A stretch of DNA of 64,000 bases, from the NCBI GenBank assembly GCA_002716045.1, contig PAZC01000034.1:1-64000 (forward strand), read 5' to 3'. Of this stretch, positions 36,201-45,138 are shown piece after piece. Made by a program: the position numbers and the translations under genes. Source of the stretch: Opitutia bacterium. GTDB lineage: Bacteria; Verrucomicrobiota; Verrucomicrobiia; Opitutales; Seribacteraceae. Numbering within the stretch: the stretch's first letter is position 1; the number at the start of each line of letters is the position of its first letter. The notes beneath the pieces are model-generated. The model made no database searches. It worked only from the letters and a program-made list of their open reading frames with translations, and was not told the origin of the DNA.

Positions 36201-36911
36201 ACGGAGTTGGCCCAAGTCGACAAGAATTTGCTCGCACCTCAACTTGGAATCCGCCCGTCGATAGGTTTGGCGAACAGCGAGCGCATTTTCCCAAAGAGTT
36301 GCCTTAGTGGATTTTTCCGGCGGAATCACCCAGTCGGTCGATTCCACCTCGTCCATAATGTCCAGAAGTTCGTCTTTGCGCCCCTCCCGGATGAGCAAGT
36401 CCAAATGGTCAAGGCGCTGCTCCAGTATCTTTACACTGAGTTGACCAAAGTGTCGCTTGGCCGCCTCATGATCTGGATTCATGCGGAGAATCGTCTTGAG
36501 AATCTTAAATGTTCGCTGCTCGTCTCGACTACGCATGGCGGTGCGATATTCTCGAAAAACCGGATGGTCTTCACTGATCTTCTCCCCATAAAGACCTTCG
36601 AGCATATCAACGTGGTCATCGGTGAAATTGGGTCCCAGATAGATACTCTTCTCTTCGCACAGCTCCTTCCATTTGGCATCGCCACCAAAAGAGAGTCGCT
36701 CCATCAAATCCAAGACGTTTGGCGATTCCTCGGCCAACTCCAAGGCCGTGTACTTGTTGCCACTTCGAATCAGGGCAACGCATTGATCCAATCGCTGGTC
36801 GATGATCGTACGATAACGAGCATACTCTTTCGCAAGAGAATGGATAACAGGATCGGTAGCGCCTTCACGGAGCACCTTTTCTATGCGGTCTACAAGTCTG
36901 TCTATATTCAC
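33228..36911 (-). CDS. Large helical/coiled-coil single-pass membrane protein
   Basis: The 1227-residue protein has a cytoplasmic, TPR-like all-helical region of 360 residues, one membrane helix at about 371-391 (RIWIGTVVLTVAAVVAFLIW) behind a basic stop (KQRGRTK), and more than 800 extracytoplasmic residues. Residues about 390-850 are rich in heptads. The last 300 residues look globular, with beta segments (YGSEVKFNLSFLRGLTGVNF, PAFVWCVSREEGKLSLERYV). I do not recognise a named family. The topology is the same as that of the GAP1-like neighbour, and the two genes are separated by 8 bases. I infer a structural rod that spans from cytoplasm to periplasm. Confidence 0.78.
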   Translation of the reverse strand: MNIDRLVDRIEKVLREGATDPVIHSLAKEYARYRTIIDQRLDQCVALIRSGNKYTALELAEESPNVLDLMERLSFGGDAKWKELCEEKSIYLGPNFTDDHVDMLEGLYGEKISEDHPVFREYRTAMRSRDEQRTFKILKTILRMNPDHEAAKRHFGQLSVKILEQRLDHLDLLIREGRKDELLDIMDEVESTDWVIPPEKSTKATLWENALAVRQTYRRADSKLRCEQILVDLGQLRDAEEWKEALSLIGEFYELSQEYDLESEHAADDINAYNEFREWAEERMEEDRDARALQALVSRFKNRITEMKQAENAGGLSIENYLEFQAEINTFRKEFEDMGRSDVPPEVLMDLQKGVGWVKNRIAKQRGRTKRIWIGTVVLTVAAVVAFLIWFNFRQERSDLLDSVVAAENLQDPFKQWAFLQSFGQDEVQKKYMESKDEELQKGLASVVEKTFVNACALDTAGKQEDFLVATEGTTLSFADEPTMKRGRTDVVIKLCEGMLATNPPNLNAMWDFVQRFRDEDIAKGIKLRKVLRKRVDALLPAYEEAMKDVDRDLRSEVTRAHLSFSKERKQDIDGLIAVLTELKDLNQQPKLLQWQPLMEQEVQLTAEFPFHLYASSPEVSSLLDEIDGKIRSIQENSAIAADEYDDLTGELAKLKSRIVAAAQKFKSEAEIDNFVLNQGTFIEELGARYEKLKNKLQATEQLEVSKQLREVRTLWNTYRHLVRESSKKKIEELLVQAEEIADSLDAGRSQNPKGDLSTLGETIKKLVSFRGNQEEAFKPSFVQERRINKLVEMQGKILAKMGQGTQARGELSEATDLESYLAAMDRARQVKAYDGIALQALQEITTNRNIFSNDRGQLHRKLIFIGPEEVWGKIKTGELGVLPDDSQREYEDLSVIVSASGIRDVWRYKLNNCTPVSAGIGTGGQPKYNTKKDLLQFLLSFGQIQQEKIEEKFDETGKPVDNPVAKVMQQGNFLIGGKREGRLFESTHWGGAIKGPMLEEPQLTPESKFVQEQIERRLNSENRKVLKPLLDLLDALLLDPQISPLFKAYMHDKLFEIMSMRADEWGVRLSPYLKKDHEQLKAIMQLPLKVTDWMSPTSYQAMQAQLTTFYRPLGQRRYGSEVKFNLSFLRGLTGVNFPFAGYVDERGNPRYLDSGKPPAFVWCVSREEGKLSLERYVGSNALLFSPLLTVDKDLEAVFKKALLESGASSANRFGSLKNLVPFRYSD

Positions 36912-36919
36912 GGCAATTA

Positions 36920-39900
36920 TTACTTGAAGTGGATCAATTCAGCCTCGGGTTGAAGCTGACCTTGGCGAAAGAGACGCAATGACCATTCCTCGGAATGAAA
37001 ATATGAGTTCATTAACCGCAGTTTGCGGGCAGGCTCATATTCTTGGGGCACAAGACGAGGATCTTTCTTGCTGATCTCGGTTTGGAGCAAGGCAAACCAT
37101 TGCTTGAGTGGACCCAGTTGACGAGTGGTAGTGCCTCGATCAAAAAGGTGTTCCTTGTACATTTTGACGAGATCGGGATTCTCGATGCAGGTAATTCCTT
37201 TGCGAAGCTCTGCCGAGGTAAGCTCGGCGGGAGCATGGACTTCGGCGAAATCCTGCAAATAACGGTTCCACTCCTGCGTGTACCTAGGGGTTGCAACGCG
37301 GGCCTCGGGCGTTGCCTTGTGCGCGATCAATTGATCATAGAGTTTCTTTACGGCGCCGGTATTCGGTTCGATAATTTCCCTGACCACGGCGAAGATCATG
37401 GTCCCAATGCCTTGGTCATTCACTCCGAAAGCTCTCTCCGCCTCGCGCAAAAAACGCAAAGTGCCGATGACTCTATCGATATCCCGTGAGAGGTTCTTGG
37501 GATCGTAACCCAAACCAAAAGGCCTGAAAGCCTCCTCTTTGGCTCGCATCGCAACTTTACGCCAAAATTCCTGATACTCCAAATCGTTGAGGTAAAACTT
37601 CCTGGGATCCAAGGTTAAATCACTCCTCAACTTATCCAGGGCGGCAGGAGAGTAACCGTGGATCTTGCGGAAAAAATCCAATACAGCGTCTATCACGTGG
37701 GGACCAAAGCTACCCACGCCAGATCCAGCCTTGTAATTGCCTTTGGATGAGCCTGCTCGAGACCCGAACTGCTCCAAGGCTTGGTAAATTTTAGGCAAGG
37801 GCATCTTGGCGGCCTGTTCGCCAGTGGTTTTTTGATTCAAACTAGAAATCTGCTCCTGAAACTTTTTTCGTAAATCCGTCATGTAATCGATGAACAAAGC
37901 AAGTTCGCAGGTCAAGGAATCCTCGGCAACCGGCTTTACCAAGAGGTTTGGAAAATCGAGTAACCTGCGATTCGTAAAATCTTTCGGAGAAAGGCTCGCT
38001 CCGTAAAAAACTCTGGCACTTGGATTGACGGACAATTTCAACAAGCGCGGCCCAGTCGAACCAACCACTCGCAAACCGTGCCCAAAAGCACCTTTCTTGG
38101 CTAAGCTGACCCGATTGCCAGTCATTGCGAGATAGGCTTTGGGCAATTCGTTAGGCTTGTTGCCAACGACCCGTGGGGAAAGCAAATAAAGATCAATGGA
38201 TCGATTGGTTTGAGGATCGGGCAAACGCAAGACAACACCTCGGGAAGCCGCGTTTCGGGCTCGCTGATTCTCAAAAATAACGCTCACTTCGCTAGACGAC
38301 TTGAAAAGAAACCTAAGAAATAAAGTAGATCCTTCTTCCTGGGGAGTCTCCAAAGAATATCGCTCAATGCCAAGAAGCTCTTTCACCCGGGCATCGTAAA
38401 TGGCAACATACCGTTGGGCTCCTTCCATCAGGGGGGTATCAACAAGAGCCTGCGCCCCAGCATAATCAGTTTCCCAAACGAAAGCAGTCTTCGAATCTGC
38501 GATCCGAGACAAGGCGGTCTTCAACGTTTGGACAAAGGCTGCATCACCTTGGGCAGAAACAGATTCGAGTTGGGGATCCTCAACTTCGCCCTTGGTTAGC
38601 CACAAGACATGGCTGCCAACAACCGGAAAGGGGGGAGGCGCCGTGGTCAAAACAGGGGTGGGAGTGGGGGGAGCAATAACCGCAGCTTCGACAGAGAAAT
38701 CAAATTCGCGGACATGGCCTTGGTCTTCGTTCCAAATGAATGTCACCTTACGGCCAGCAGCCAAATACTCTCTCAACTCTTCAAATCTAGCACGCCGTTC
38801 CGGAGGAAACACATACTTCAATTGAACACCTTGAGGGGAAACGAAACTAAGCATGAAATTGTCCTCGACGACATCAATGTCACTGGCTGCAAACTCAAGT
38901 TTTCTCGAGAGCGGAGTGCTTGGCAAACGGGGCGGATTATTGGGCGCGGTTGAGTCCGTTCCATCAGTCCCAGCAAGAGCTAGAGTCGAAGGAGCTGCCA
39001 AGGACTCAAGAAGAAAAGTTCCTGGCTGCTTTCCATTGCGAAAAGTCACAGCCATTTCCTGGCCAACCTTCAAGTCTCTTAGTCTATCGCCGAATCGATC
39101 ATAGTCATCGTTGCTCATGGCGGAAACGTCGATTCGAGCGGGAGGAGACTCCCCAACCGTGAATTCAATCCAAGTATTTAAACGTTCATCCTTCGCCGTA
39201 ACTTTAGCCAAAGAAGCTACTCCTGCTTGAACAAATTCTGCCGTACCATTCGGATTATTCGCCTCTGGGTCGGCGTCCAGGTCACCGCCATTATCCTTAG
39301 CTTTCCCACTATTCTCGGCAATGGGATTAGGATCCACTGGATCATCTTTCAATACATCCAAGACGCCAGACTTAAGCACGATGAAAACAGCCAAAAGCAT
39401 AACGGCAGCCAAAGCCGAAATCCAAGGCCATTTGGCTGGTTTCTTCTTTTTCCTGCCAGCCTCTCCTCCACTTTGTGCGGTAGCGGTGGATTGGGCCGCA
39501 GCATGAGAAGCGGCGGCTTGGCGAAATTGCTCCTTTTCGGTCCGTGAAAATCCTCCAGATCCACTTCTGCCTTCGCTGATACGAGTTGATTCACCAAACT
39601 CTCCAGCAGAAGAGCCTGCCTCAGCCGCTTCACCCACAGGGGGCGGTGGAGGAGTTTTCTTGATTGCTGCCTTACGCCCATTGCGGGCAACGAAAACCTG
39701 CTTCTCATCCATGGGGTCCCGGACAGCACTCTGCTCAAAGGCCGTAAAATCCAAATGGTTGGGAACTCCATTTTGCTTCAAGCGAAGGGATGCAGGTTGC
39801 CCACAACCACCTATCCAAGCGTAATCTTTCGCATTATCAGTTTCCTGAAGATAGGTGGTAAATGCAAACTGCCAAGCGTCCATTGGCATCGCAACAAGAG

Positions 39901-40477
39901 CCGAAGATTCGGCAAATAAATGAAGTAAGTTACCTTCTTGGCCAGGATGATTTTCGAGCAAGATTGGGTGCTTCGCCTTTTCAGCGACCAGATAGGCAGC
40001 ATTACCGCCATCGCCAGTGATGGCTTGCCAGTTTTGGGCTGGAGACAATCCAGACATCTTGCAGGCAGATACGTCGGTAATCTCATCGTCCTCAATCCAT
40101 CGGGAAGAACCTTCCCAAAAATCCAGCCAACCGTTCCATTGGAGGAAAATTTCAGGAGGGCTAGGACTTACCGCTATCTCCAAGCCATCGAAGATCAAAT
40201 GGTGAGCAATGTAATTCGTCCGGTTGGTGTAATCGAGGCCTGCGTCACGAATGCGAGTCAGGACGTAAAATTCTTCGGTTCCTAATTCGAATCGACGAAA
40301 ACTGTTGATCTCTGCCTTGGTGGCACCTTCGCCAAGATTGAAGTCATATACACTAAGCCTCTCCAGCTCCCGAACTAACCGGCTTCGCAAACTCCTGTGG
40401 CGAGCTACCGTACAAAAACCAGTACGCCCGGGCTCAAGCCCTTGGGGGGTACTGGTGAAGATCATTTGGCGAGCCAT
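36920..40477 (-). CDS. GAP1-like (GTPase-associated protein 1) single-pass membrane protein
   Basis: The first 240 residues resemble the GAP1 N-terminal domain type found next to prokaryotic conflict-system GTPases: IFTSTPQGLEPGRTGFCTVA, TNYIAHHLIFDG and WQFAFTTYLQ. A Pro- and Gly-rich linker (about 270-345) leads to one membrane helix at about 350-370 (WPWISALAAVMLLAVFIVL). About 800 extracytoplasmic residues follow, including two similar stretches around FEFTV/DVSAMSNDDYDRFGDRL and VEDNFMLSFVSPQGVQLKYV. Classical GAP1 proteins are soluble, so membrane anchoring is unusual. It is 33 bases after the GTPase gene. Family assignment is from memory of the motifs and would need a profile search. 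Confidence 0.75.
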   Translation of the reverse strand: MARQMIFTSTPQGLEPGRTGFCTVARHRSLRSRLVRELERLSVYDFNLGEGATKAEINSFRRFELGTEEFYVLTRIRDAGLDYTNRTNYIAHHLIFDGLEIAVSPSPPEIFLQWNGWLDFWEGSSRWIEDDEITDVSACKMSGLSPAQNWQAITGDGGNAAYLVAEKAKHPILLENHPGQEGNLLHLFAESSALVAMPMDAWQFAFTTYLQETDNAKDYAWIGGCGQPASLRLKQNGVPNHLDFTAFEQSAVRDPMDEKQVFVARNGRKAAIKKTPPPPPVGEAAEAGSSAGEFGESTRISEGRSGSGGFSRTEKEQFRQAAASHAAAQSTATAQSGGEAGRKKKKPAKWPWISALAAVMLLAVFIVLKSGVLDVLKDDPVDPNPIAENSGKAKDNGGDLDADPEANNPNGTAEFVQAGVASLAKVTAKDERLNTWIEFTVGESPPARIDVSAMSNDDYDRFGDRLRDLKVGQEMAVTFRNGKQPGTFLLESLAAPSTLALAGTDGTDSTAPNNPPRLPSTPLSRKLEFAASDIDVVEDNFMLSFVSPQGVQLKYVFPPERRARFEELREYLAAGRKVTFIWNEDQGHVREFDFSVEAAVIAPPTPTPVLTTAPPPFPVVGSHVLWLTKGEVEDPQLESVSAQGDAAFVQTLKTALSRIADSKTAFVWETDYAGAQALVDTPLMEGAQRYVAIYDARVKELLGIERYSLETPQEEGSTLFLRFLFKSSSEVSVIFENQRARNAASRGVVLRLPDPQTNRSIDLYLLSPRVVGNKPNELPKAYLAMTGNRVSLAKKGAFGHGLRVVGSTGPRLLKLSVNPSARVFYGASLSPKDFTNRRLLDFPNLLVKPVAEDSLTCELALFIDYMTDLRKKFQEQISSLNQKTTGEQAAKMPLPKIYQALEQFGSRAGSSKGNYKAGSGVGSFGPHVIDAVLDFFRKIHGYSPAALDKLRSDLTLDPRKFYLNDLEYQEFWRKVAMRAKEEAFRPFGLGYDPKNLSRDIDRVIGTLRFLREAERAFGVNDQGIGTMIFAVVREIIEPNTGAVKKLYDQLIAHKATPEARVATPRYTQEWNRYLQDFAEVHAPAELTSAELRKGITCIENPDLVKMYKEHLFDRGTTTRQLGPLKQWFALLQTEISKKDPRLVPQEYEPARKLRLMNSYFHSEEWSLRLFRQGQLQPEAELIHFK

Positions 40478-40510
40478 AACAAATTAAAGACGCGCGGTGG
40501 ATGTGTTTTA

Positions 40511-42304
40511 TTAGGCTACTGGTACGAGATCGGGAACAATTTCCGAGAGTACCCAGATCGTCGGAACCTCAATCATTATGGGATCGATCTTATCTGGATC
40601 CGGGGCAATGAATTCCTGTTCGCCGTTCTTAAAAGTGCGAGGGCTATGACCAAAAGCGCTAACGGGGAAAAATTTCACGTTCTTCGACAAAGCTTCGGAG
40701 TTAGCTACCAAGGAAGGATGCATATCTGTTAGCCAATCGCGTAAAATGCTAGAGTTACTGTCAACGACATCAATATCCAAACGCTTGTCCACTATAGGGT
40801 TACGGATCATATCCCAATCAATCCCTTCGGCTTCAGCCAAGATATCGCATTTCCCAATCATCACAGCCATGGGAGCATCGATCTTGTCCGAAATAGCGAT
40901 ATTCTGATTCTGCTTCACGCGAATCTCCAACTCCGCCATGATGACATCTTGCTGGTCAAGGCGCTTGCCGCTGGGATCCAGAGCAAACTGCGGGTCATCA
41001 TGACCACGTAGCACACGTCGAAATTCGGGGCTGGCAATAGGGTCGAAAAGGAAAAAGATTCCGGATGAACTCGCCACGTGCAACGCTCCAGGCGATTCCT
41101 CGTTGGCAATGCCGGGCTCGAAATGCTCTCCCGCGTTGTCATAGAAAATCAGCGAACAATCATGGCCGCTTCCTCGAGGGTCTGACATGCTGAAAACAAA
41201 AGGTTTGGGCAATGCCACGATTTTCCCATGGCGTGGGAAACGTTCGTACATCTCCCCTTCCAACTGGGTTTTGATAAGCATCGCCGACTCAACTGCAGCC
41301 GCCGAAAATAGCCTATTCTTCATGGCATTCAAAATAGCGTTGCAGGTAGGATCGGCATCACGAAAGGCTACCCCGAACTCACGAAACAACGAGCGTTGCA
41401 GCTCTCGGACCAAGACACTCAAGTAATATGATTTACCGGCGCTCGGCGCACCCACTATAGAGAAAATGTGATGTGGCACGTCCATGAAACCCGGGGGTAA
41501 TTTCCGATGGCAATGCGGACAAGCGCCATCAGTCGTTGGCAACCCCATAGGATCCAATGCTTGTCCCTTTGAATTGAACTCGGTGGGAACGAAACGCAAC
41601 ATGGCGTCGTCACCCAATTTGGGATCGCCACGCAAATCATCGTGCAAGGCAATGCTCAAGACATCGGGACGGTCAAATTTCAGCCAACAGATAGGGCAAG
41701 TAAACTCACCTCGATCGGGGTCAACGACAACGGGCGCCTGATACTCCTGCTCGATATCTTCCTCAGTTTCCTCCTCAGGCGGAGACAAGGCATCAATCAA
41801 AGAAACCACCCAAAAAGCAACGTCAAGCCCCACTGGCTTGATGGCGCAATCCTCGAAGCTTGCACCCATTTCTCGGATCAAGTCCGGGATTCCGTAAAGA
41901 TTGGTTTGTCCCAAGGAACCACCCGATCGACCATTAACCACTTCCCAGCGATCCCTGGTAATTTGTTCGGCCCATGCCTTGGGATCCTTACCGACGAAAA
42001 CACACAATGGGGTGCTGGCAAACTGCAGCGTACAAACCTGATCCTCTTCCACCGTAAAAGGCTCGGTAACGGGACCACCATTTATAAGAAGCAAGGAATC
42101 GTTTTTCTTGTTCGCAACCAATCGAAAGTTGGAACCCGACTTCTTGATCATGCAGGCACCTTCCCAATCCGGCGCATCCTCGGGAGGAGGAACCTTCCAG
42201 TCACTGTTGCCCAAGCAACCAGCGATAAAAGGAAATTTCTCCAAGGTTCGGTATTCCCCGGTCAGACAGTGGTATATTCCGATTTGGTTTTTCTTGAGAA
42301 TCAC
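40511..42304 (-). CDS. Zinc-ribbon TRAFAC-like (double-GTPase family type) GTPase
   Basis: The gene starts with GTG at 42304 and encodes 597 residues. The N-terminal 120 residues are beta-rich and FHA-like (SLLLINGGPVTEPFTVEEDQ). A zinc ribbon with Cys203/206 and Cys262/265 (CPICWLKF, CPHCHRKL) comes next. The G domain has a Walker A GAPSAGKS at 285-292, a switch II-like FYDNAGEHF with Asp389, a G4-like IGKCD at 483-487 and a G5-like SAFG. No membrane helix is seen. Such GTPases with zinc ribbons sit beside GAP1 proteins in predicted counter-invader systems. It is the first gene of the array and I infer that it is the cytoplasmic switch. Confidence 0.82.
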   Translation of the reverse strand: MILKKNQIGIYHCLTGEYRTLEKFPFIAGCLGNSDWKVPPPEDAPDWEGACMIKKSGSNFRLVANKKNDSLLLINGGPVTEPFTVEEDQVCTLQFASTPLCVFVGKDPKAWAEQITRDRWEVVNGRSGGSLGQTNLYGIPDLIREMGASFEDCAIKPVGLDVAFWVVSLIDALSPPEEETEEDIEQEYQAPVVVDPDRGEFTCPICWLKFDRPDVLSIALHDDLRGDPKLGDDAMLRFVPTEFNSKGQALDPMGLPTTDGACPHCHRKLPPGFMDVPHHIFSIVGAPSAGKSYYLSVLVRELQRSLFREFGVAFRDADPTCNAILNAMKNRLFSAAAVESAMLIKTQLEGEMYERFPRHGKIVALPKPFVFSMSDPRGSGHDCSLIFYDNAGEHFEPGIANEESPGALHVASSSGIFFLFDPIASPEFRRVLRGHDDPQFALDPSGKRLDQQDVIMAELEIRVKQNQNIAISDKIDAPMAVMIGKCDILAEAEGIDWDMIRNPIVDKRLDIDVVDSNSSILRDWLTDMHPSLVANSEALSKNVKFFPVSAFGHSPRTFKNGEQEFIAPDPDKIDPIMIEVPTIWVLSEIVPDLVPVA

Positions 42305-42609
42305 AACTATGAAAATATTAAAGGAATGGATTGCTGTCCAAAAAGAGATTCAACTTTGGGAGAAAAGAACTCCTGCATGTTAAATGAATTTCTGATCAGG
42401 CAAAAAATAAGGCACTTGGATGATAAATATGTAGTTAGTGTATTTACTTTTGTCAAGGAAAAACTCTGGGGGCTGAATGACAAATCCATCCTTGGAAAAG
42501 GTGTGGGTTGGCCAATTATGAAGATGTCATGGAAAACTTTTCTGGCTCGAAGGCAAATCGGAAATTCCAATAGTTAGAAGCTCGAAGAAAGACTGGAGCG
42601 CAGCGACAA
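42305..42609. other. Gene-poor gap upstream of the GTPase array
   Basis: This A/T-rich 305-base stretch separates the aldehyde dehydrogenase from the GTPase gene and should carry the array promoter (minus strand). I see only a poor match (TTGGAC and TAATAT, 15 bases apart, at about 42326-42352). No terminator-like hairpin is evident. Confidence 0.4.
42377..42577 (+). CDS. Possible small hypothetical protein
   Basis: An ATG at 42377 opens 66 residues (MLNEFLIRQKIRHLDDKYVV and on to RRQIGNSNS). The composition is like that of a soluble basic protein. There is no good Shine-Dalgarno site, and the frame stays open upstream through the antisense of the GTPase gene, so this may be chance. No family is recognised. 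Confidence 0.15.
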   Translation: MLNEFLIRQKIRHLDDKYVVSVFTFVKEKLWGLNDKSILGKGVGWPIMKMSWKTFLARRQIGNSNS

Positions 42610-44190
42610 CTATGCCTTATCTCCATCAATCAGGCGATTGATGCCCAAAGGATTGTTGTCCCTGAGCTCATCGGGCAAGTGCTCGTCGGGGAAACCTTGG
42701 TAGCAAACTGGACGGGCGAAACGAAGGATGGCTGCAGTGCCCACTGAAGTGGATCGCCCGTCCGCTGTGGCGGGATAGGGGCCACCGTGTACAATGGACT
42801 GACAGACTTCCACACCGGTTGGAAATTGGTTCAAAAGAAGGCGACCGGCTTTGGTTTCCAAGATAGCTACGAGATCTTCAGCTGCAGCGATCTCCTCTTT
42901 GGAACCAAAGATAGTTGCGGTCAATTGGCCTTCCAGATTGCGGGCAACTTCGAGCATTTGATCCATGCCGTCACACCCTACCAGCAAAGTGGATGGTCCA
43001 AAGATTTCCTCGGAAAGAGCCTCATCGGAAAGGAATGCGGCTGCATCGGCGGCAAAAACGGCGGCTTGAGCATCGCAATTACCTTGGCCACGATCATCGC
43101 CGCAATCATTCAAGGCCTCGATCTGTGGTCGGCTTGACAACGAGGAAACGCCTTGCCCATAGGCATCTCGAATACCGGAATGGAGCATCGGAGCTGCACT
43201 TGATTGCCCCATGAGCTTGGCATAGTCGTTCTTGAACTTTTCGCCTAACTCTCCCTTGTCATGGAGAACAATTCCTGGATTCGTGCAAAACTGTCCTACG
43301 CCCAAGGTGGCCGAACCCAAGAGACCTTCAGCGATCTGCTCACCTCGATCTGCCAAGGCACTCGGGAGCAGGAAAATAGGGTTTACGCTGCTCATTTCGG
43401 CATAGACGGGAATGGGTTCAGGTCTGGACGCAGCCAAGTCGAACAAGGCTCTTCCCCCAGATCGTGACCCAGTAAAGCCCACCGCCTTGAGAGAAGGGTG
43501 ACGGACCAGATGCTGCCCCACGGTACGACCGCCCCCATAAAGCAGGGAAAAGGTTCCTTCTGGCAAACCGCAGGACGCAACGGCTGCCTGCACCACCTTG
43601 CCCACAGCAAGGGCAGTGCCGGGATGGGCATGATGAGCCTTTACTATAACGGGGCAGCCCGCAGCAAAAGCAGAAGCGGTGTCTCCACCTGCAACCGAAA
43701 ACGCCAATGGAAAGTTGCTGGCGCAAAAAACGCCTACCGGGCCGATTGGCCGGAGCATTGAACGGATATCGGGCTTGGGGATTGGCTGGCGATCAGGAAT
43801 CGCATGATCGATACGGGCATCCACCCAGGAACCTTCCTCGACCAAGTCAGCAAACATTCGAAGTTGTCCCGAAGTTCGGCCCGTTTCTCCTCGAACGCGG
43901 GGCTCGGGCAGACCTGTTTCGGCCGTCATAATGGAAACGAGTTCTTCCACTATATGATCGACGCCATCCGCTATGGCTCGCAGGAACTTGCCCTTTTCGG
44001 ACCCTGAAAGCGCTGCCAAACGAAGAGAGGCCTGCTCCGCGAGTTCGGCGGATCGCTCTGTCTCGGCTTCGGAAGCGGGGGCATAGAAAGTATTTAGATG
44101 CTCACCGGTTGCTGGATTCGTGGCACAAAAGGCATCTCCCGAGTTCTTGCCACGAGTTGAGCCTAGGATGGATGTTTCTGGTTCGGTCAT
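42610..44190 (-). CDS. Aldehyde dehydrogenase, 2,5-dioxovalerate dehydrogenase type
   Basis: The 526-residue enzyme has the ALDH cofactor fold, with PVGVFCASNFPLAFSVAGGD, IVKAHHAHPGTA and the glycine motif AVGFTGSRSGGRALFD. The general base Glu is in VYAEMSSVNP and the catalytic Cys in GVGQFCTNPG. The HHAHPGT and EMSSVNPIFLLP patterns are typical of alpha-ketoglutarate semialdehyde dehydrogenases. These use NAD(P)+ to make 2-oxoglutarate from 2,5-dioxovalerate in pentonate and hexarate breakdown (Weimberg-type routes). The upstream gene encodes an FAH-family protein that could supply this substrate. Confidence 0.88.
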   Translation of the reverse strand: MTEPETSILGSTRGKNSGDAFCATNPATGEHLNTFYAPASEAETERSAELAEQASLRLAALSGSEKGKFLRAIADGVDHIVEELVSIMTAETGLPEPRVRGETGRTSGQLRMFADLVEEGSWVDARIDHAIPDRQPIPKPDIRSMLRPIGPVGVFCASNFPLAFSVAGGDTASAFAAGCPVIVKAHHAHPGTALAVGKVVQAAVASCGLPEGTFSLLYGGGRTVGQHLVRHPSLKAVGFTGSRSGGRALFDLAASRPEPIPVYAEMSSVNPIFLLPSALADRGEQIAEGLLGSATLGVGQFCTNPGIVLHDKGELGEKFKNDYAKLMGQSSAAPMLHSGIRDAYGQGVSSLSSRPQIEALNDCGDDRGQGNCDAQAAVFAADAAAFLSDEALSEEIFGPSTLLVGCDGMDQMLEVARNLEGQLTATIFGSKEEIAAAEDLVAILETKAGRLLLNQFPTGVEVCQSIVHGGPYPATADGRSTSVGTAAILRFARPVCYQGFPDEHLPDELRDNNPLGINRLIDGDKA

Positions 44191-44232
44191 CTATGGATAA
44201 TTTGAGTTACAAAAAAGAGAGGTAGCAGTGGC

Positions 44233-45072
44233 CTATGCCACCGAGTTGGTCAAAGTGCCAATACCATCGATGGAAATGGAGACTTGGTCGCCCGAGAGCA
44301 AGGTAAAGTCAGTTCCCGGCACAATCCCCGTACCAGTCATAAGAAAAACTCCACTGGAGAAACTTGTTTCACGAAAAAGAAATCCTATCAATTCCTCGGG
44401 CGTTCGCTTCATTTGCTTTAATTCCGTTTCGTCAAGGAAAGCAACTTCGTGATTCCGACGAATCTCGAGTTTCACTTTTGTCTCAGGAGGTAGTGGTTCT
44501 AGAGGGACATAAAGACAGGGTCCCAAGCAGGCACAATCGTCATAAGTCTTGGCTTGAGGCAGATAAAGGGGATTCTCGCCCTCGATGCTGCGCGAGCTGA
44601 CGTCATTGCCCACAGTATAGGCTACGATCTTCCCGGAGGAAGAAGCAAACAAGGTAAGTTCGGGCTCAGGAACATCCCACTCCGAATCCTTGCGCACACG
44701 AAAAGGTTTGCCAGGGCCAACAACGCGAGCCGGAGTGGCCTTCATGAAAAGTTCAGGGCGATCCGCTTCGTAGACGCGGGAATAGAAATCCCCTCCACCA
44801 GCGTCGTGGGATTCTTCCATTCGAGCTAGTCGGCTTGAGTAGTAAGTTACACCGGCCGCCCAAAGTTCCTGCGAGCCAATAGGAGCCAAAGCTTCATGAG
44901 TAGCGGCAACGGCAGCGGCAGCGGATGATTCGCTCGAGGAAAGCAATTCATCTAGGCTTCCCCTCAAATCATCGCAGTTGATGAGGGCATCCCAATCATC
45001 CGCAACAGTCAAAAAGCGGAAACTACCATCAGTTTCCATGACCGGACCACTTTTAGTTTTATATAATCTCAC
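44233..45072 (-). CDS. FAH-family 2-keto-3-deoxy-sugar-acid dehydratase-like protein
   Basis: I chose GTG at 45072, which gives 279 residues starting at [15 protein letters not shown], the usual beginning of this family; an in-frame TTG at 45138 would add 22 untypical residues. The FAH fold is seen in [24 protein letters not shown] (metal-binding Glu) and [20 protein letters not shown] with [14 protein letters not shown]. This pattern is typical of 2-keto-3-deoxy-arabinonate/xylonate dehydratases (KdaD, XylX) rather than fumarylacetoacetate hydrolase. It would convert a 2-keto-3-deoxypentonate to 2,5-dioxovalerate for the dehydrogenase encoded 42 bases downstream. Confidence 0.8.
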   Translation of the reverse strand: MRLYKTKSGPVMETDGSFRFLTVADDWDALINCDDLRGSLDELLSSSESSAAAAVAATHEALAPIGSQELWAAGVTYYSSRLARMEESHDAGGGDFYSRVYEADRPELFMKATPARVVGPGKPFRVRKDSEWDVPEPELTLFASSSGKIVAYTVGNDVSSRSIEGENPLYLPQAKTYDDCACLGPCLYVPLEPLPPETKVKLEIRRNHEVAFLDETELKQMKRTPEELIGFLFRETSFSSGVFLMTGTGIVPGTDFTLLSGDQVSISIDGIGTLTNSVA

Positions 45073-45138
45073 GGCAGAAAAAAAGAAGTTCGGCCCATTC
45101 AGCAAACTGCCGAAAAAGTCACTGGGCTTGAGTGGCAA

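Noticed and set aside
35985-36953. A 322-codon plus-strand frame opposite the 1227-residue protein
   Set aside because: The minus-strand frame is much longer and has a coherent helical/TM layout; the plus frame lacks domains and a ribosome binding site.
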